Source of the DNA: Cryptomeria japonica
Lineage: Eukaryota > Streptophyta > Pinopsida > Cupressales > Cupressaceae
Assembly: GCF_030272615.1 (NCBI RefSeq)
Contig: NC_081409.1
Location: forward strand, 649,792,468-649,856,467
Direction: 5' to 3'
DNA: 64,000 nt
Under the pieces are notes generated by a model. It ran no database searches, was not told the DNA's origin, and was given only the letters and a program-made list of their open reading frames with translations. Both the position numbers and the translations under genes were made by a program. Shown here in pieces: positions 33,565 to 43,870 of this stretch (the stretch's first letter is position 1; each line of letters begins with the position of its first letter).

Positions 33565-36209
33565 AGTCTAATGTTGTTGCAAAGTTATATGGGTTGCTTG
33601 CATGAGGATATGAATGTGAAATACTATTTGCATGGTCATGAGGTGCACAAATCATGGGCTCATAAAGAGATAAAACAACTTTATGCAAATAACAAAACAA
33701 AAAGAAAGGTGGCAAAAGAGTCACAATATTACAATGATATTGTGAATAATATGAGACACGGTGAAGGATTGATATGTCAATTTGGGTTGGAGCGATGAAA
33801 TAGAGGTAACAACATATTTGATGAAAATGAAGTAATGTCAATATAAAGAGAAAGCTTTTGGAGGAAGTATGCTAACAAAAAATTCTAAAGGGAAGTTTTA
33901 GCGGTTAAGTAAATAGTAACCATGTAGGATGAAAGAAAAGTGTTTAATTATTGGGATGAGTGAAAGATAACAACATTTGAAAGGATTATGAGATACAAGT
34001 ATTAATAGCACAAGGGTAAAACTAAAGTTAGAGGATAATCTGAACAAGTTGAAAGGAGTCACTAAGGGGTCATTTTTACCTTTGAAAATATTAAAAGAGT
34101 ATTAGTTGTGCATGAGGAAATGATCACATAAGATATTTACAGAATGTAGATATAAATTTGATTATCTAGTATTTATGACATGATGAGAGAGGATGAGGAG
34201 ACAAATGAGTTTGAACACCCAAGGCCTTTGGAAAGATTTGAATTGATCAAGTCAAGTAGGGAAGAAGATTTGAGGAGCATGTGCAGGTTTAGAGAGATGC
34301 CATGACCAAGGTGGATATTCAATGGGCCAAAAATTCAAGGTGATATCCCAACAAAATTGAAGAAAGAATAGTTAAGGTGAGGATAGTTGCAAGTGTAAAT
34401 AGAATGGAGCTAAGTTGAAAATGAGGACGTTGACACATTATACAGGATTTGTGAGTGCTCACACATAAGGAAATAGTCTAAAGGGAAGTTGAATGAGTAA
34501 AAATATTAACAAGGAGAAGATAAATGATAGATAAGAAAGTCATAAGGAGGATTAAGAGTCCAAAAGATGTGTGGACAATAAGTTGAGACCAAGAGGGATC
34601 TTGGACTTTGATGGTAAGTTGAAAGTGCAAGCCACGAGGAGGCTAAGATGGTGAGAAACTAAGTGGTAGACTACATTGGTAATGTGTCAAAAGAAGGTGA
34701 ATTTGCATGCAAACAATATGAGGATGAGTGGTTGCATGTAAGTTAAGTATGTGAGTATATTGCCAAGGGTTGGATGCATGCATGGGTGAAAAGGGTAAGT
34801 GCAAATACTTGCATGGTTATAAAATAAATATTCCCAATTTTTCTTCTATGTAGGTATGTGTGCATTTTCGAAGCATCTTCGTGAGTGTGTGAGTGGTGCA
34901 AGTGGCAATCATATTGACAAAATAATACTACACGAACACATTGCAACCATTTTATAAAACTACTTGAGATATCTTTGAACTAGACTTATGCATCAACCAC
35001 AATTAATGACTCATTAAAACATCATGGAAATAAATAATCTCAATAAATTGATAGAACTCTTAGATCTAGTTGAGGATATTAATCCCCTAAATTTGAAATC
35101 ATGGCAAATGCATGCCTCATACTCAGCCATATAATTTACATTAGTGACCTTGATTTAAATCTATCAAAATTAACAAATTATGTAGATTGTGCTATACAAG
35201 AATGCACTCCAACAAACTGTATTCACTAGATTGTGCCATACAAGAATGCACTCCACTACTAGAAAGGGACCTAAAAACTTTGCCAACTATATAATTCCAA
35301 CATGTACTTGATACTAATAAGGATCGTGCATGCCAACTTCCCCTAGAAAAAGGCTTCACCTTGGACCTATGCATGTTGATGATATAGACCATTTTAATAG
35401 ATTAGTTGATGAACATTGAACTCACCAAGCCAATCTAGTTAGATATATATGATCAATACCTAGCCACAAAAACATATCAACAAATCACTTGAGTGAAAAA
35501 AATTGTTGATAACAAACGGATGAACAAATGTACCATAAATATTCTAACTAAAAGTTTTGCAGATTTTGTAACAATAAATTATTATTTTTTCAGCTTTTAC
35601 ATACTAGTTTACCATGAAGAGAAAATAAAGATCTTTGCGAAGATAATGATCATAAAGAATTCAAATAGTGACAAGCATCAATCTTGTGCAAAGTACATAA
35701 AGGCTAACAAACCAAAATGTAAAACCACAAAATATCATCTAAGATTGATTGTCAACAAAAAAATCCACAACAAACAACCAAATTCAAATTAAAACTCCTT
35801 TTGATAAAATTTCCAATTATGTTATACTCTTTTATAAATAAACTTTCATTCTAAAAGACACTTCCATATTTATTCTCAATATTGAAAAATATAATATACT
35901 ACACCTCGAGCTACCTCGAGTTTTTCACTTTCATTACCCATTCACAATATATACAAACAATCTTTTATTTACACAACTATTCTCATGGTCTTAAGGCGTT
36001 AGATTAAATTTAGCTGTATCCCTGCATGAAAGCCAAATGAGTAATGGAGTGCGGAGACCCTGATCAGACAGAATAAGAGCAATCAGTGACAAAGAACACA
36101 AGTAACATCACAAAGGAAACACAAAATTAGTGACACAGAACATGTATACTTGTTTGAGGTGCGGGGCTTTTGTATGTGGAGATCTTTTCCATTTTGCAAA
36201 CGGAATAAA
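33565..36209. other. unassigned sequence upstream of the MADS fragment
   Basis: No gene is supported. A 26-bp block (AGATTGTGC-ATACAAGAATGCACTCCA) occurs twice, at about 35183 and 35229. The frame at 35493-35792 has a faint resemblance to the end of a copia RNase H (TKSFADF), too weak to call. Confidence 0.35.
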
Positions 36210-36396
36210 ATGGCAAAATAAAAGTTTCAGCTAAAGAGGATACAAAACCCTGTAAATCCTCGGGTGACTTTCTTCAAGCGCAAAACGGGACTGCTGAAGA
36301 AGGCCAGCAAAACTCTGTGTTCTCTTCCATGCTGAAGTTGCTCTCACCATTTTCTTGCCCACGCGAAATCTCTTAGAGTTTGCCAGCCCCAGATAA
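36210..36396 (+). pseudogene. MADS-box exon 1, broken (MIKC type)
   Basis: From the ATG at 36210 the frame reads as a MADS DNA-binding domain: FQLKRIQNPVNPRVTFFKRK, then TGLLKKASKTLCSL. A one-base loss at 36327 is followed in the next frame by HAEVALTIFLPTRNLLEFAS. The length (~60 residues) and the end at EFAS fit the first exon of a type II plant MADS-box gene. A TAA at codon 4 (36219-36221) and the frameshift rule out a normal product. Intact proteins of this family bind CArG boxes as dimers in the nucleus and control development. The remaining exons are not found nearby, except a possible I-domain exon at 39379. I cannot assign a subfamily. Confidence 0.8.
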
Positions 36397-36554
36397 GAAA
36401 TCTTCTTTTCTCCTTGACATTTTCATTTCAAAGCTATGAATAAACTCTTCGTGTCTACTTTCTGTTGTTGAACGTTAGAGTTTTCAGATACATGATATGC
36501 AAATAAACAGATATAACATGAATTCTAAGAGATTTTCACAATCTATTATATTCA

Positions 36555-36720
36555 GACTGTAGTTTTTGGATTCGTTGTGTGTAAGATTTTTACATCAACG
36601 TTTCGTATCACATTCCGTGATCTATTTTTTGACTCTCTTCATTCTGATGATGGTTCACGAAATGTGATCCGAAATATTGATGCAAAACTCTTACACACAT
36701 CGAATCCAGAAACTACACTC
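36555..36720. repeat. fold-back inverted repeat, ~65-bp arms
   Basis: Arms at about 36555-36619 and 36655-36720 are inverted copies with around ten mismatches and a 35-bp loop. Each arm contains a TTTGGATTCG-like block (reverse CGAATCCA), a GTGTGTAAGA block and a TGTGAT block. It could be a MITE or a small fold-back element; I see no clear target duplication. Confidence 0.8.
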
Positions 36721-37256
36721 TAGATACAACATGACTCGATAAAATCTTGAATAAAAAATTTAAACCAAAGATTAGATAAATTTATCCCCCTGTACTGCAA
36801 TAACTTATTTGTTCTAAATACCATAAAAAATAATTGAGAATGATATACAAGTTATTACAAATTCACCCATCCATCCATATATAGACTAAACTTACCTTGA
36901 GATACATGCACAAACAAGATGTTCCCTTTATAGATCATTGCCATCATTAGTATTTACAATAGTAATCTAAATTAAATACTGAAAACGAATGGGTTTCTTA
37001 CAATCTTTTCATTTCATCTTTACATACAAGAAAGTTATAACTAATAAATTAATTAATATGTTTTCTAAACTCCTTTGGATCAAATGTTGGGTTCTTTTGT
37101 ATTAGAAGCTTGTGTGAAAGTAATGGCATAAACTTAAGAAATGTAATTCACTATGGTATGAAGAAAAAAAAAAATAGTTATTTTGACAATAGATTGTTGT
37201 TTCCGTAATGCAATATGCTTTACAAACCGGATAACTTGTGTGTGCTGAAAGAAGGG
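36721..37256. other. unassigned AT-rich sequence
   Basis: I see nothing supported here. If the MADS exons belong together, this lies in the former first intron. Confidence 0.3.
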
Positions 37257-37474
37257 AGGTTTGATGAGAGAAGCTTGTATTTTAAAAGTTATTTTAGTGT
37301 TAAAAACAATATAACAAATTTACAAAAGTGTTTTCATTGGATAATTAATAGAAGTAATATTTCCTAGAGGTTTGATGAGAGAAGCTTGCATTTTAAAAGT
37401 TATTTTAGTGTTAAAAATAATATAACAAATCTACAAAAGTGTTTTCATTGGATAATTAATAGAAGTAATATTTC
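37257..37474. repeat. tandem duplication, 111-bp unit x2
   Basis: Units at 37257-37367 and 37368-37474 both start AGGTTTGATGAGAGAAGCTT and are nearly identical, so the duplication is recent. Confidence 0.9.
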
Positions 37475-37526
37475 TGAGGGGATGTATTTTGTGTACCACA
37501 ATTAAGATAAGGAATATGAAGTTGGG

Positions 37527-37666
37527 TATGTGCATGGCATTACTAATTTCTTTTAGGTTACACAAAAGAATATATGTAGAATTTGTAGGAGGGTTATATG
37601 TACATGTCATTACTAATTTCTTGTATGTAACGCAAAAGAATATATGTAGAATTTGTAGGAGGGTTA
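37527..37666. repeat. tandem duplication, 70-bp unit x2
   Basis: Units at 37527-37596 and 37597-37666 share CATTACTAATTTCTT, AAAAGAATATATGTAGAA and GTAGGAGGGTTA with a few substitutions. Confidence 0.9.
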
Positions 37667-37992
37667 CTAATATTGAAGATGGAACATAATCTTTTGTTTA
37701 TGATTGTGAACCAATTTAATAAGTTTTGGGTTTTTATTCTTTATTAAAATACATATGTAAGTTATTTCATAATGTATAGATTCATTTTAGTTTTCAAATT
37801 TCTATGAACTTCCAATTTTCTAAGATCATTTTAGACAAAACATTGTTAATAACAGGGACATCAACAATTTCCATCCACAAATAGAAAGCATCCTAAAACT
37901 TTGGATGCAAATTTGTCTTATGGAAACAATAATAAACCATGAAAGGGTCTTACATTTTTATGAAAAATAAAATTCCTTAAAAAATGTATGTC

Positions 37993-38058
37993 AAAATGTT
38001 CTGAGTACAGAAATTAAAAAATTACAAAATGTTCTGAGTACAGAAATTAAAAAATTAC
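37993..38058. repeat. tandem duplication, 33-bp unit x2
   Basis: The unit AAAATGTTCTGAGTACAGAA plus an A/T tail occurs twice in direct succession with no visible difference. Confidence 0.9.
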
Positions 38059-38528
38059 ATAAGAACCTCAAAATAATCAGATCACGAGAACAGGGACATC
38101 AAACATAATTAAATGGGAACACATATCTACTATTAATTGGACTGGTATAGCATTTTCCAAATATTTTGAATTCCGTTCTCCCTGCGTCCAATCTCTTCTC
38201 CGTATTCGCAGGTTTTATACTTGTCTTCTATATTTTGATATCGTCCTGTTCTAATTTAGTTTATTGAGATGATGGATAGAAATTCCAGTTTTGCCGGTTT
38301 ACGTATCTCGTGTTAATCGTGTTGCCTTAATGCCTGCATTTGGTCCGTGGGTGGATATTTTTCCCTTAACTAGTCAATAATGACGTATTTTTATGCCGGT
38401 GTTCTACAATTATAAGTATGAAAAGTTAGAACCATCCCACTGATGCACTTATCCCAATCAATCTAGATCGTAACACACAGCATATCTTTAGAGAGATACT
38501 CATAAGTCATCTACAACAACTTGCTTTT

Positions 38529-38640
38529 CTTATTCCCGTACAGGAGCATGTGAATGGGGGTACCAGCTTGTGCAGGAGGACCATCTTATTCCCGTACAGG
38601 AGCATGTGAATGGGGGTACCAGCTTGTGCAGGAGGACCAT
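38529..38640. repeat. tandem duplication, 56-bp unit x2
   Basis: Units at 38529-38584 and 38585-38640 appear identical, each starting CTTATTCCCGTACAGGAGCA. A third, partial and diverged piece (CATGTGAAGGGCGGTAC) follows directly. The reading frames across it have no known domain. Confidence 0.9.
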
Positions 38641-39378
38641 GTGAAGGGCGGTACAAACTTTTCTTCATCTCAAATACCTACAACTTGCATTTCGATTTCC
38701 CAGAAATTACTAAGCCATCGATTGAAAGACTACTTAACACACTGACTTGCTTTGTTTTGTCATTGTACCCATTCCTGATTGATTCAGGGACTCTTCCTTA
38801 GGGTTAAGGAGAAAGAAGGAATGTTCGCTCCTTTTAGTATCGGGATGATTTTTAACACTCTTTAAGATGGTATGTATATTGGATTGAGGTTTAACCTATG
38901 AGTTTTTTTAAGATGTATTCAACAAGAAGGTTGAGAGAAGAAAGAGTTCATATTCAAGCTGAATAAGAAAAGATCGACGCATCACAAATCAAAAACTAGA
39001 AAAGTTTACTATTTCACAGGCTACCTTCGACCTCATAATATTAAAAATCTTTTATTATATTTATATGAAATTCCATTTCAATAAATCTCTAATAAATCTT
39101 AATATGTTATTTCATAATAAAACCATGAAAAAGAATTGATTGTGGGAGAACTAGGGCTGCTTACCTGAGGCTGCCAAATTCGTAGAACTTCCCCGCTCTT
39201 GAAAACAAGAGGAACACAACTTTAACATGGCAAAGAAGGGAAAAGTTGTTCGCCTTTTCATACAGTTCTACTTTGCGCTCTCAGAAAATAGTATTCCAAC
39301 AGTTTATAATAGGGTTTTATATCATCTTTAGCTGTATTTTCCCCCTCACCATTCCCTTGCATTTCTGGATATTGCAGT

Positions 39379-39482
39379 TGGAGAGTGAAGGAGGATCCCT
39401 CAAGAGATACAAATGCCATCAGCCCTCAAATCATTGTGCACAGAGCAATCAGCATGCATATGGTTTAGGGGAAGAGCATCTA
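39379..39482 (+). pseudogene. possible second exon of the decayed MADS gene
   Basis: After a splice-acceptor-like TATTGCAG at 39371-39378 the frame reads LESEGGSLKRYKCHQPSNHC, then a Gln/Asn-rich stretch, and stops at 39483. The SLKRYK block resembles the TLERYK-type start of the MIKC intervening domain. The intron from 36396 would be about 3 kb. The match is short and could be chance. Confidence 0.3.
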
Positions 39483-39639
39483 TAGATAACATAGTTCTAA
39501 TAACGGTCATTTTATTGTCATGTTGACCCCCCAATAATCGTCATAGTGAAAACACCATTAATAAATTTGTTTTGTACTAATAGCCGATCATTTTTTGTAA
39601 TTAATTGACCTATTTGTGCATAACTATCGGAACATTTGT

Positions 39640-39700
39640 CCCATTTGTGTACCACTATTGGAACATTTGTGCACCACTATTGGGACATTTGTCAACAAGT
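39640..39700. repeat. three short tandem copies, ~21-23 bp
   Basis: Near 39620, 39650 and 39671 there are copies of a unit like CACTATTGGAACATTTGTGC with small changes. Confidence 0.7.
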
Positions 39701-39963
39701 ACTAGCGATTTTGAATTGATGGTTACTGAAGCATCATTAGTTAGGTATCAGGGAACGCTTTGAAATGTGTACTTTTCGACCTTTGTGCGCATAACTGATT
39801 CCACAGCGTACTCTTCCCCTATACAAATGAGTGATAACATTCACACTTTCTATCTTTATATCATGGAGGAGGATGCTTGCGTACAGTTGAACAAATTTTC
39901 TACGTGACGGTCCGTATGCTCTCATAAGCTCTATAGAATGCAACCCACTAGAATTGGTTCAGT

Positions 39964-40105
39964 CACTACAATTGTACTATTTTCTCTTTTTGCAGGTGTT
40001 AAATACTAAAATTGTACTATTTACTCTTTTTAACAGGCAACCCACTTGTTAAATTCTAAAATTTTACGATTTTCTCTTTTTGCAGGCAACCCACTTGTTA
40101 AATTC
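39964..40105 (+). repeat. tandem repeat carrying splice-acceptor-like ends, ~50-bp unit x3
   Basis: Three units each hold an AAATTGTACTATTT-like block, TCTCTTTTTGCAG (or TTTTTAACAG), then GGCAACCCACTTGTTAAA. The first unit is shorter. Each unit ends its pyrimidine tract with CAG or ACAG, as a 3' splice site would. Confidence 0.75.
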
Positions 40106-40767
40106 ACATTATAGGGAACATGATCTATGTACCGTGTACGCTAAATCTATTTTCGAGAGCCGGGTTGCACGTTAGTTATACAAAGTTAGGAAACATAACA
40201 GGCTGGAGCAGGACATTCTTACCTAAATTCGACGTTAACCGAACATCATGTTACTAGATTACAATTATATATTGATTTTTTAGATTGAGATTAGAGAGAA
40301 TATGATTTTATGTGGTGTGTAGGGCCATAAAATCCCTTTTGAGGGTCGAATCAGTAAAGCCTGAATAAATGGGCGTGCGCATCGATGTAGCGATATCATC
40401 TAATTTTCCATCCCTCTTTTTTTTTTTCTGTAAAACAATTAAAACTCATGGAAGGCTGTACCACACGAGAGAGGAAATTTTGTTATAAAACAATTATAAC
40501 TTATGCTCTTTTCTTGCTCTAGCATTGACTCCCGAGTATGGTGAACTTTACGAGGATCTTTTAAAATGAGATTAAATGATTGAGATATATTTGAGCTATC
40601 AAATCATTTTTAATTGAAAAAAAAATATTCAATTATAAAAAGATCATATCAAAATTTACATAGCAGTAAAATAAAATGAAAATTTAGAAATAAAATTAAA
40701 ATTAAAAAATATATAGTTGAACAACGACAACAAATCACAAATTAGTTGTGCAACAGTAGTAAAAACC

Positions 40768-40772
40768 AACAT
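40768..40772. repeat. left target-site duplication of the TRIM (AACAT)
   Basis: The bases AACAT recur at 41081-41085 at the other end of the element. Confidence 0.9.
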
Positions 40773-40880
40773 TGTTGAGACATGGACCAACTAGGACTCA
40801 AACCTAGGACCTTCCAGCTACTGGCCCTTCTTGGACCAGTCTATCGTCGGTCCGGGTGTGGCTTATTTCCAACACCAACA
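40773..40880 (-). repeat. 3' LTR of the TRIM (27-bp deletion)
   Basis: It is identical in layout to 40946-41080 but lacks the segment equivalent to 40990-41016, which removes most of the D-arm and anticodon arm of the tRNA-like block. A handful of substitutions also separate the two. Confidence 0.9.
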
Positions 40881-40890
40881 CCCCCCCTTT
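40881..40890 (-). promoter_or_regulatory. polypurine tract of the TRIM
   Basis: The minus strand reads AAAGGGGGGG directly before the 3' LTR. Confidence 0.85.
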
Positions 40891-40932
40891 GAGCCACACC
40901 TCTCGTGTGCTTGGGGCTCCTAGCCTAGACCT

Positions 40933-40945
40933 GGCTCTGATACCA
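40933..40945 (-). promoter_or_regulatory. initiator-Met primer-binding site of the TRIM
   Basis: The minus strand reads TGGTATCAGAGCC immediately after the LTR ends in CAACA, with no spacer. Confidence 0.9.
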
Positions 40946-41080
40946 TGTTGAGACATGGACCAGCTAGGACTCGAACCTAGGACCTTCCATATGCTACTAG
41001 AGTGCTCTACCACTGAGCTACTGGCCCTTCTTGGACCAGTCCATTGTCGGTCCAGGTGTGGCTTATTTCCAACACCAACA
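40946..41080 (-). repeat. 5' LTR of the TRIM
   Basis: The full-length 135-bp LTR. Nearly half of it is the tRNA-like block. A palindrome TGGACCAGTCCA lies at 41033-41044, next to the tRNA-like 5' end. Confidence 0.9.
40956..41027 (-). tRNA. tRNA-Ala(AGC)-like sequence inside the TRIM LTR
   Basis: The minus strand folds on paper as a tRNA. The acceptor stem GGGCCAG/CTGGTCC is complete and includes a G3:U70 pair, the alanine identity signal. The D-stem GCTC/GAGC and the T-stem CTAGG/CCTAG with loop TTCGAGT are perfect. The anticodon position reads AGC. The discriminator is A. The anticodon stem (CTCTA against ATGGA) does not pair, so a working tRNA is unlikely. The A box (TAGCTCAGTGGT, 41020-41009) and B box (GGTTCGAGTCC, 40977-40967) are intact, so pol III could recognise it. 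Confidence 0.8.
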
Positions 41081-41085
41081 AACAT
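41081..41085. repeat. right target-site duplication of the TRIM (AACAT)
   Basis: An exact copy of 40768-40772. Confidence 0.9.
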
Positions 41086-42426
41086 TACATAGCAGCACAA
41101 CATCAATAAAGACCTCTCACTATCACATGCTAGGGATTCAGGGGCAATAACTCAGATCACCAACATGACCTATCCTACTAATTGGACTTCATTGTTGTTT
41201 GCTTCATATCTTATCATGGGGTAAGTTTTGCCTACCTTGACTTGTATAATTATGACAATCTTGATGGACACAACGATAACTCAAGAATTTGATGATAGGA
41301 ATTTAAAAAACACAATGAGATTATTATTATTTCTTTAATCTTTAACATTTTAAAAAGGTTGTCAAAAATTAATCTAATAATGTCTAATAATTTTTTTACA
41401 GTGTTTAAAAAAAATATTATATTAAAAATGACACAAAAGAAATCATGAGAAAATGATAAGATGAAATTATAATTGTGGACATTAACATTTCTTGAATAAA
41501 GAGACTGTGAAATTATTCTAAACATAACATATTAGCAATTGCACTCTACGAGGTGCAATGGTTATGCGAATAACAAAATATGTGTTTTTCGGGACAGGCA
41601 AAAGTGGGAAGAACCGAGCATTGCCTTTGTTGGGAGTAATTATTTAGAATATAATTGAGTTGATCTTGAAATGTAGAAAAAAAAAATGAAATATGCACGA
41701 ATGAAATTTATAATTTAAATAGGCGAGCTATGCAAAATGTTTTTATGATACAAAATCCTTTTCTGATGTATAAAGACGATTAACTTAGGATATTGATTAC
41801 ATTGACTAGACCTATTGTTGTTTGCTGAGACATCTTATATACAACTTTCACAATTCACGAAAGATACAAAATTTTGTTATTTACTTCAAGGATATGTAGG
41901 TTTGTTCATCCATTGTCTTGTCCCCCAAAATCTTTTTCCTTTTTGAGAGCAAGTGTGGAACAAATGCTTGATTGTAGTAAAAAATAAGTCGATTGTTGAG
42001 CAAACTTTCTATGCTATATTCAAGAATATAGTCATAAAAAATGGTAGTGATCAGTGTCCCTAAGAATGTTGTAGTATGAGTACAATAGAAGGCAACATTT
42101 GTGTAATAATGTGGCAAAAAAAGTAGAAGTAGGTTGATTAATTCTTTTGATGTCTTTCACACTCACATTACACCAGTATGTCCAATTGCTATTTTAAGTA
42201 TGTTGTCTAGCAAGCTATGTTTGTCCACTATGATTGTCCAACCATAATAATATGAATCATTGGCTAAAGGATATATTGTAGTTCAAGAAGATCTATTCAT
42301 CTATGCTTAAGATAGATGCCTCAGACAATATATTCTGCATACACCAATAGTTGAGATCATCCTCATAAGTCCCCTAGGATACTCCATTGTACATTGTAAC
42401 TTTTTTACAATATAAGGAAACAATTA
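41086..42426. other. unassigned AT-rich sequence
   Basis: No gene or repeat is recognised. Short hydrophobic frames occur on the minus strand without motifs. Confidence 0.3.
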
Positions 42427-42930
42427 ACTCTAACATAACACACATTAACTCCAATTATAATGCTAACCCTAATCTTGGTACCAACTGAAACCTAATCCTA
42501 ACACCATCTCTACCCCTAATTTAAATATTAGGAACACCGACTCCAATCCCTATTGAGCCCTAATACTAACCCTAACCCTAATTCAGTTGTAACCGTGACC
42601 TTAATCTTTATCCTAGAATGCTAGTCATGTACTTGAATCCTAACACTAACTCTAAACCTAATTGAGCCCTAATACTAACCTTAACCCTAACCTAAACTTT
42701 ATCTTAGAATGGAAACCTTAATTTTGACTAACCCTTAGCCCTAACCTTAATATTTACCCTAACAATCTTTATCCTAGAATGTAAGTGTTGTACTTGAATC
42801 CTAACACTTACTCTAAACCTAATTGAGACCTAATATTAACCCTTACCCTAACCTAAGCTTTATCTTAGAATGGAAACCTTAAATTTAACTAACCATTAAC
42901 CTTAACCTTGATGTTTACCCTAACTATAAT
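42427..42930. repeat. degenerate telomere-like satellite (CCCTAA-derived)
   Basis: The stretch is filled with CCTAA, CCCTAA and CTAACC units with many variants (for example ACTAACCCTAACCCTAATTC at 42555-42574). A higher-order unit of 161 bp starts TTTATCCTAGAATG at 42607 and 42768, each followed by a TACTTGAATCCTAACACT-like block. The core is six bases (CCCTAA), not the seven-base CCCTAAA of most plant telomeres, and is heavily diverged. Confidence 0.8.
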
Positions 42931-43754
42931 TAAACGATTGTACATATTATTAGTACTTGTTGTTACCCTAGTACAATTACAATCGGCTGCACCCACTTTT
43001 CATTAACTCGTTAATATTCAATTGCTTTTCCATCAATTATATCTATAAAAAAATTTCTTTCAATGTTTTTTTTCAATTTTTAAATAGTTCAAATGCATGA
43101 TTTTTAAGTTTTCAAATTACAAAAATTATTTTTCTTCAATCTAAATGGCTCAAACAATTTGCATCTTATTACCGTATTTCCCGGATCCACATTCTACATG
43201 AATTTTTCTAGGCAAATTTTTAGGTACATTAAAATAATATTTAGTATGTTTTAATTTTATTTTCAAATTATTTAGAATCTCTATCTAAATCTTTAAATCT
43301 TTTAAAGGTTTATTTTACTTATCCTCGTGCAATTTGATAATATAAAAATTTGATAATAAATATAAACTTGTTTTTATTTGATATATGGTACAAGGTAACT
43401 ACCACGACAAATAAATTTTGTCTTTATTATTGAAACTAGGTGAAAATATTTTGATGCTAATTAATTGATTATCTTCCAACTTTCCATTCACACCTAAATG
43501 TTAAAACTAAAATATTGTAGAATCATTGATACTTCTTAAGAAAGTCAATTGTAGCTTTACATTCACAAACTTAATAATAATATTCAATTGTAAGTGAGGT
43601 TTTAACAAGCAAGTAGTCTAACATGTTGACGAAATACAAAAATAAACGTAATGTATCTTAATATTTCAATTAATATATAGAATGTCCCGGTTTTATGTTA
43701 TATTGAGAAATTATAGTTTGTAAATATTTAGTTTTTGGTTTCAATCACAACAAA
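42931..43754. other. unassigned AT-rich sequence
   Basis: I see nothing supported here. Confidence 0.3.
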
Positions 43755-43870
43755 TTGAGTTGGCCTAGTGGTGGAGAACTTGTGCTCTTGAAATAGAGGT
43801 CACAAGTTCAAATCCCACAAGGGGGTAAGGTATGTATGCCTTGGCATCATGGACTATAAAAGACCATTTA
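43755..43870 (+). repeat. SINE-like sequence with tRNA-type promoter boxes
   Basis: An A-box-like TGGCCTAGTGGT (43761-43772) and a B-box-like GTTCAAATCC (43806-43815) are 33 bp apart, the spacing of a tRNA-derived SINE head. The body continues through GGGGGTAAGG to about 43870. No poly(A) or target duplication is evident, so the 3' end is approximate. Confidence 0.6.

Larger units (their letters stand above)
40773..41080 (-). mobile_element. 308-bp TRIM element with tRNA-Ala-like sequence in its LTR
   Basis: A complete miniature LTR retrotransposon on the minus strand. The 5' LTR is 41080-40946 (135 bp). The primer site TGGTATCAGAGCC directly follows it, then a 65-bp core ending in the purine tract AAAGGGGGGG, then the 3' LTR 40880-40773 (108 bp). 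LTRs start TGTTGGTGTTGG and end CTCAACA. The target duplication AACAT is perfect (40768-40772 and 41081-41085). It has no coding capacity, so it depends on other elements. The 5' LTR contains a 72-nt tRNA-Ala-like block; the 3' LTR has a 27-bp deletion inside it. A pol III-type gene in a TRIM LTR recalls Cassandra elements, which carry 5S RNA. Confidence 0.92.

Noticed and set aside
35493-35792. Possible end of a copia RNase H
   Set aside because: Only a short TKSFADF-like match; no catalytic residues or neighbouring RT blocks are visible.
40956-41027. A functional tRNA-Ala gene
   Set aside because: The anticodon stem does not pair and the sequence sits inside a TRIM LTR, so it is better read as a tRNA-derived module.
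40804-41106. A 100-codon minus-strand frame
   Set aside because: It lies across the TRIM LTRs and the tRNA-like block and is an accidental open frame.
42555-42574. True telomere end
   Set aside because: The units are heavily degenerate, lie inside the window with ordinary sequence on both sides, and do not follow the plant heptamer.
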